A stretch of 64,000 nt of DNA from Actinomycetota bacterium (lineage in GTDB: Bacteria > Actinomycetota > Humimicrobiia > Humimicrobiales > Humimicrobiaceae): contig JAMCQQ010000201.1 of NCBI GenBank assembly GCA_023379515.1, positions 3,538-67,537 of the forward strand, written 5' to 3'. Below, piece after piece: positions 63,515-64,000 of this stretch. Both the position numbers and the translations under genes were made by a program. The notes below the pieces were generated by a model, which saw only the letters and a program-made list of their open reading frames with translations, did not search any database and had not been told where the DNA came from. The first letter of the stretch is position 1; every line of letters starts with the position of its first letter.

Positions 63515-64000
63515 TTATGTATCATTTTTTAAACTGATTAAAGTCTCTCTATTAAGAATGGAAGTATCAAAGTAAATGGTTTCCTTTTTAATCTTTTTGC
63601 CTGATATAGCATTAAGAAGCAATCTTGCACCTGCGCTTCCCATCTGTTCCAGTGGAACTGAAACAGTAGAAAGTCTTGGACTTGAATATTGAGAATGATC
63701 GGTATTGCCAAAACCAATGATTGATATTTCCTGCGGTACTTTTAAATTATTTACCTTAAAAGCTTCCAGAGAGCCAAGAGCAATATTATCATTCTTGCAG
63801 ATAAGTGCACTCATATATAATTTTTTGCCGGATTTTAAATAATTATTTAAAATATTATAAGATTCATCATATTCATTTGTCATAATATCTTTTTTTAAAA
63901 ATACATTTTTTTCATTTAAAATTAAATTATTCTTATTAAGTCCATCAAGATATCCTGAATACTTGTTGTCGGAATCAACTGTGCTTTCATCAATCCAGCC
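63515..64000 (-). CDS. LacI-family transcriptional regulator (5' end beyond window)
   Basis: The frame is open to the window edge, so only the C-terminal 161 residues are visible. VDSDNKYSGYLDGL is the conserved D-N-x-x-G motif of the effector domain. LICKNDNIALGSLEAFKVNN and GFGNTDHSQYSSPRLSTVSVPLEQMGSAGARLLL complete the periplasmic-binding-like C-terminal subdomain. It presumably controls sugar genes left of the window or elsewhere. The palindrome at 63231-63257 is a possible target. Confidence 0.9.
   Translation of the reverse strand, partial: GWIDESTVDSDNKYSGYLDGLNKNNLILNEKNVFLKKDIMTNEYDESYNILNNYLKSGKKLYMSALICKNDNIALGSLEAFKVNNLKVPQEISIIGFGNTDHSQYSSPRLSTVSVPLEQMGSAGARLLLNAISGKKIKKETIYFDTSILNRETLISLKNDT

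Overview
The window is AT-rich bacterial DNA with dense, mostly operonic genes. A split acetyl-CoA carboxylase (AccA, AccD, AccC and an AccB domain), a PASTA-domain Ser/Thr kinase with a PP2C phosphatase, many Thr-rich lipoproteins and no visible LPS genes point to a Gram-positive-like (Terrabacteria) lineage. A rubredoxin/superoxide-reductase pair argues for an anaerobe. I cannot name the genus; a low-GC anaerobic actinobacterial or Firmicutes-like candidate lineage is only a guess.

Layout. 0-6.6 kb is an accessory, decaying stretch: the end of a spermidine-synthase-like membrane protein, a lipoprotein Pcm, fragments of foreign genes in a GC-richer patch, a RidA-like protein, tRNA-Ser(GCU), ccdA-rpiB, and two decayed copies of a DUF5678/aspartic-protease module. 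6.6-23.2 kb is one long minus-strand catabolic cluster: a GntR regulator, a peptide-type ABC importer (A, B, C, D, F), an SDR dehydrogenase, an M24 peptidase, an aminotransferase, two UroD-like proteins, an M19 dipeptidase, an acetamidase/formamidase, a TIGR04076 protein, a Gfo/Idh/MocA oxidoreductase and a xylose-isomerase-like protein. It looks like import and breakdown of a peptide-like or amide/sugar-conjugated compound. 23.5-29.1 kb holds tRNA-Arg, tRNA-Ser and tRNA-Leu with pheA-serS, an M23 peptidase and an anchored protein. 29.4-34.6 kb has a copper-type P-ATPase and the PP2C/PASTA-kinase pair. 34.7-45.3 kb is fatty-acid synthesis and biotin: fabZ-fabD-fabG-fabF-accD-accA facing birA, bioY, an accB fusion gene and accC. 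45.4-57.9 kb is glycogen and sugar metabolism (GH130, glgC, a GH57/DUF3536 protein, glgB, glgA, a histidine kinase with a receiver protein, galT). 57.9-64 kb holds redox and envelope genes (rubredoxin, superoxide reductase, site-2 protease, PQQ-type propeller, cupredoxin) and the end of a LacI-family regulator.

The most unusual feature is a family of short repeats sitting directly downstream of three different tRNA genes (Ser-GCU, Arg-ACG, Leu-CAG), plus two orphan copies. Each begins (read on the plus strand) with an exact or near-exact 21-nt copy of the 3' end of the adjacent tRNA, always cut at the same T-loop position. Each also carries, at the far side of a shared core, an 8-nt inverted copy of that same tRNA's T-loop/T-stem. 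The inverted arms therefore change together with tRNA identity, which is a covariation signal for a helix in a structured RNA or for a tRNA-templated element. It resembles in outline the rtT repeats of E. coli tyrT but occurs at several tRNA loci. A second notable feature is an AccB biotin carrier fused to a pyruvate-carboxylase-like carboxyltransferase domain that has lost its metal-binding histidines.
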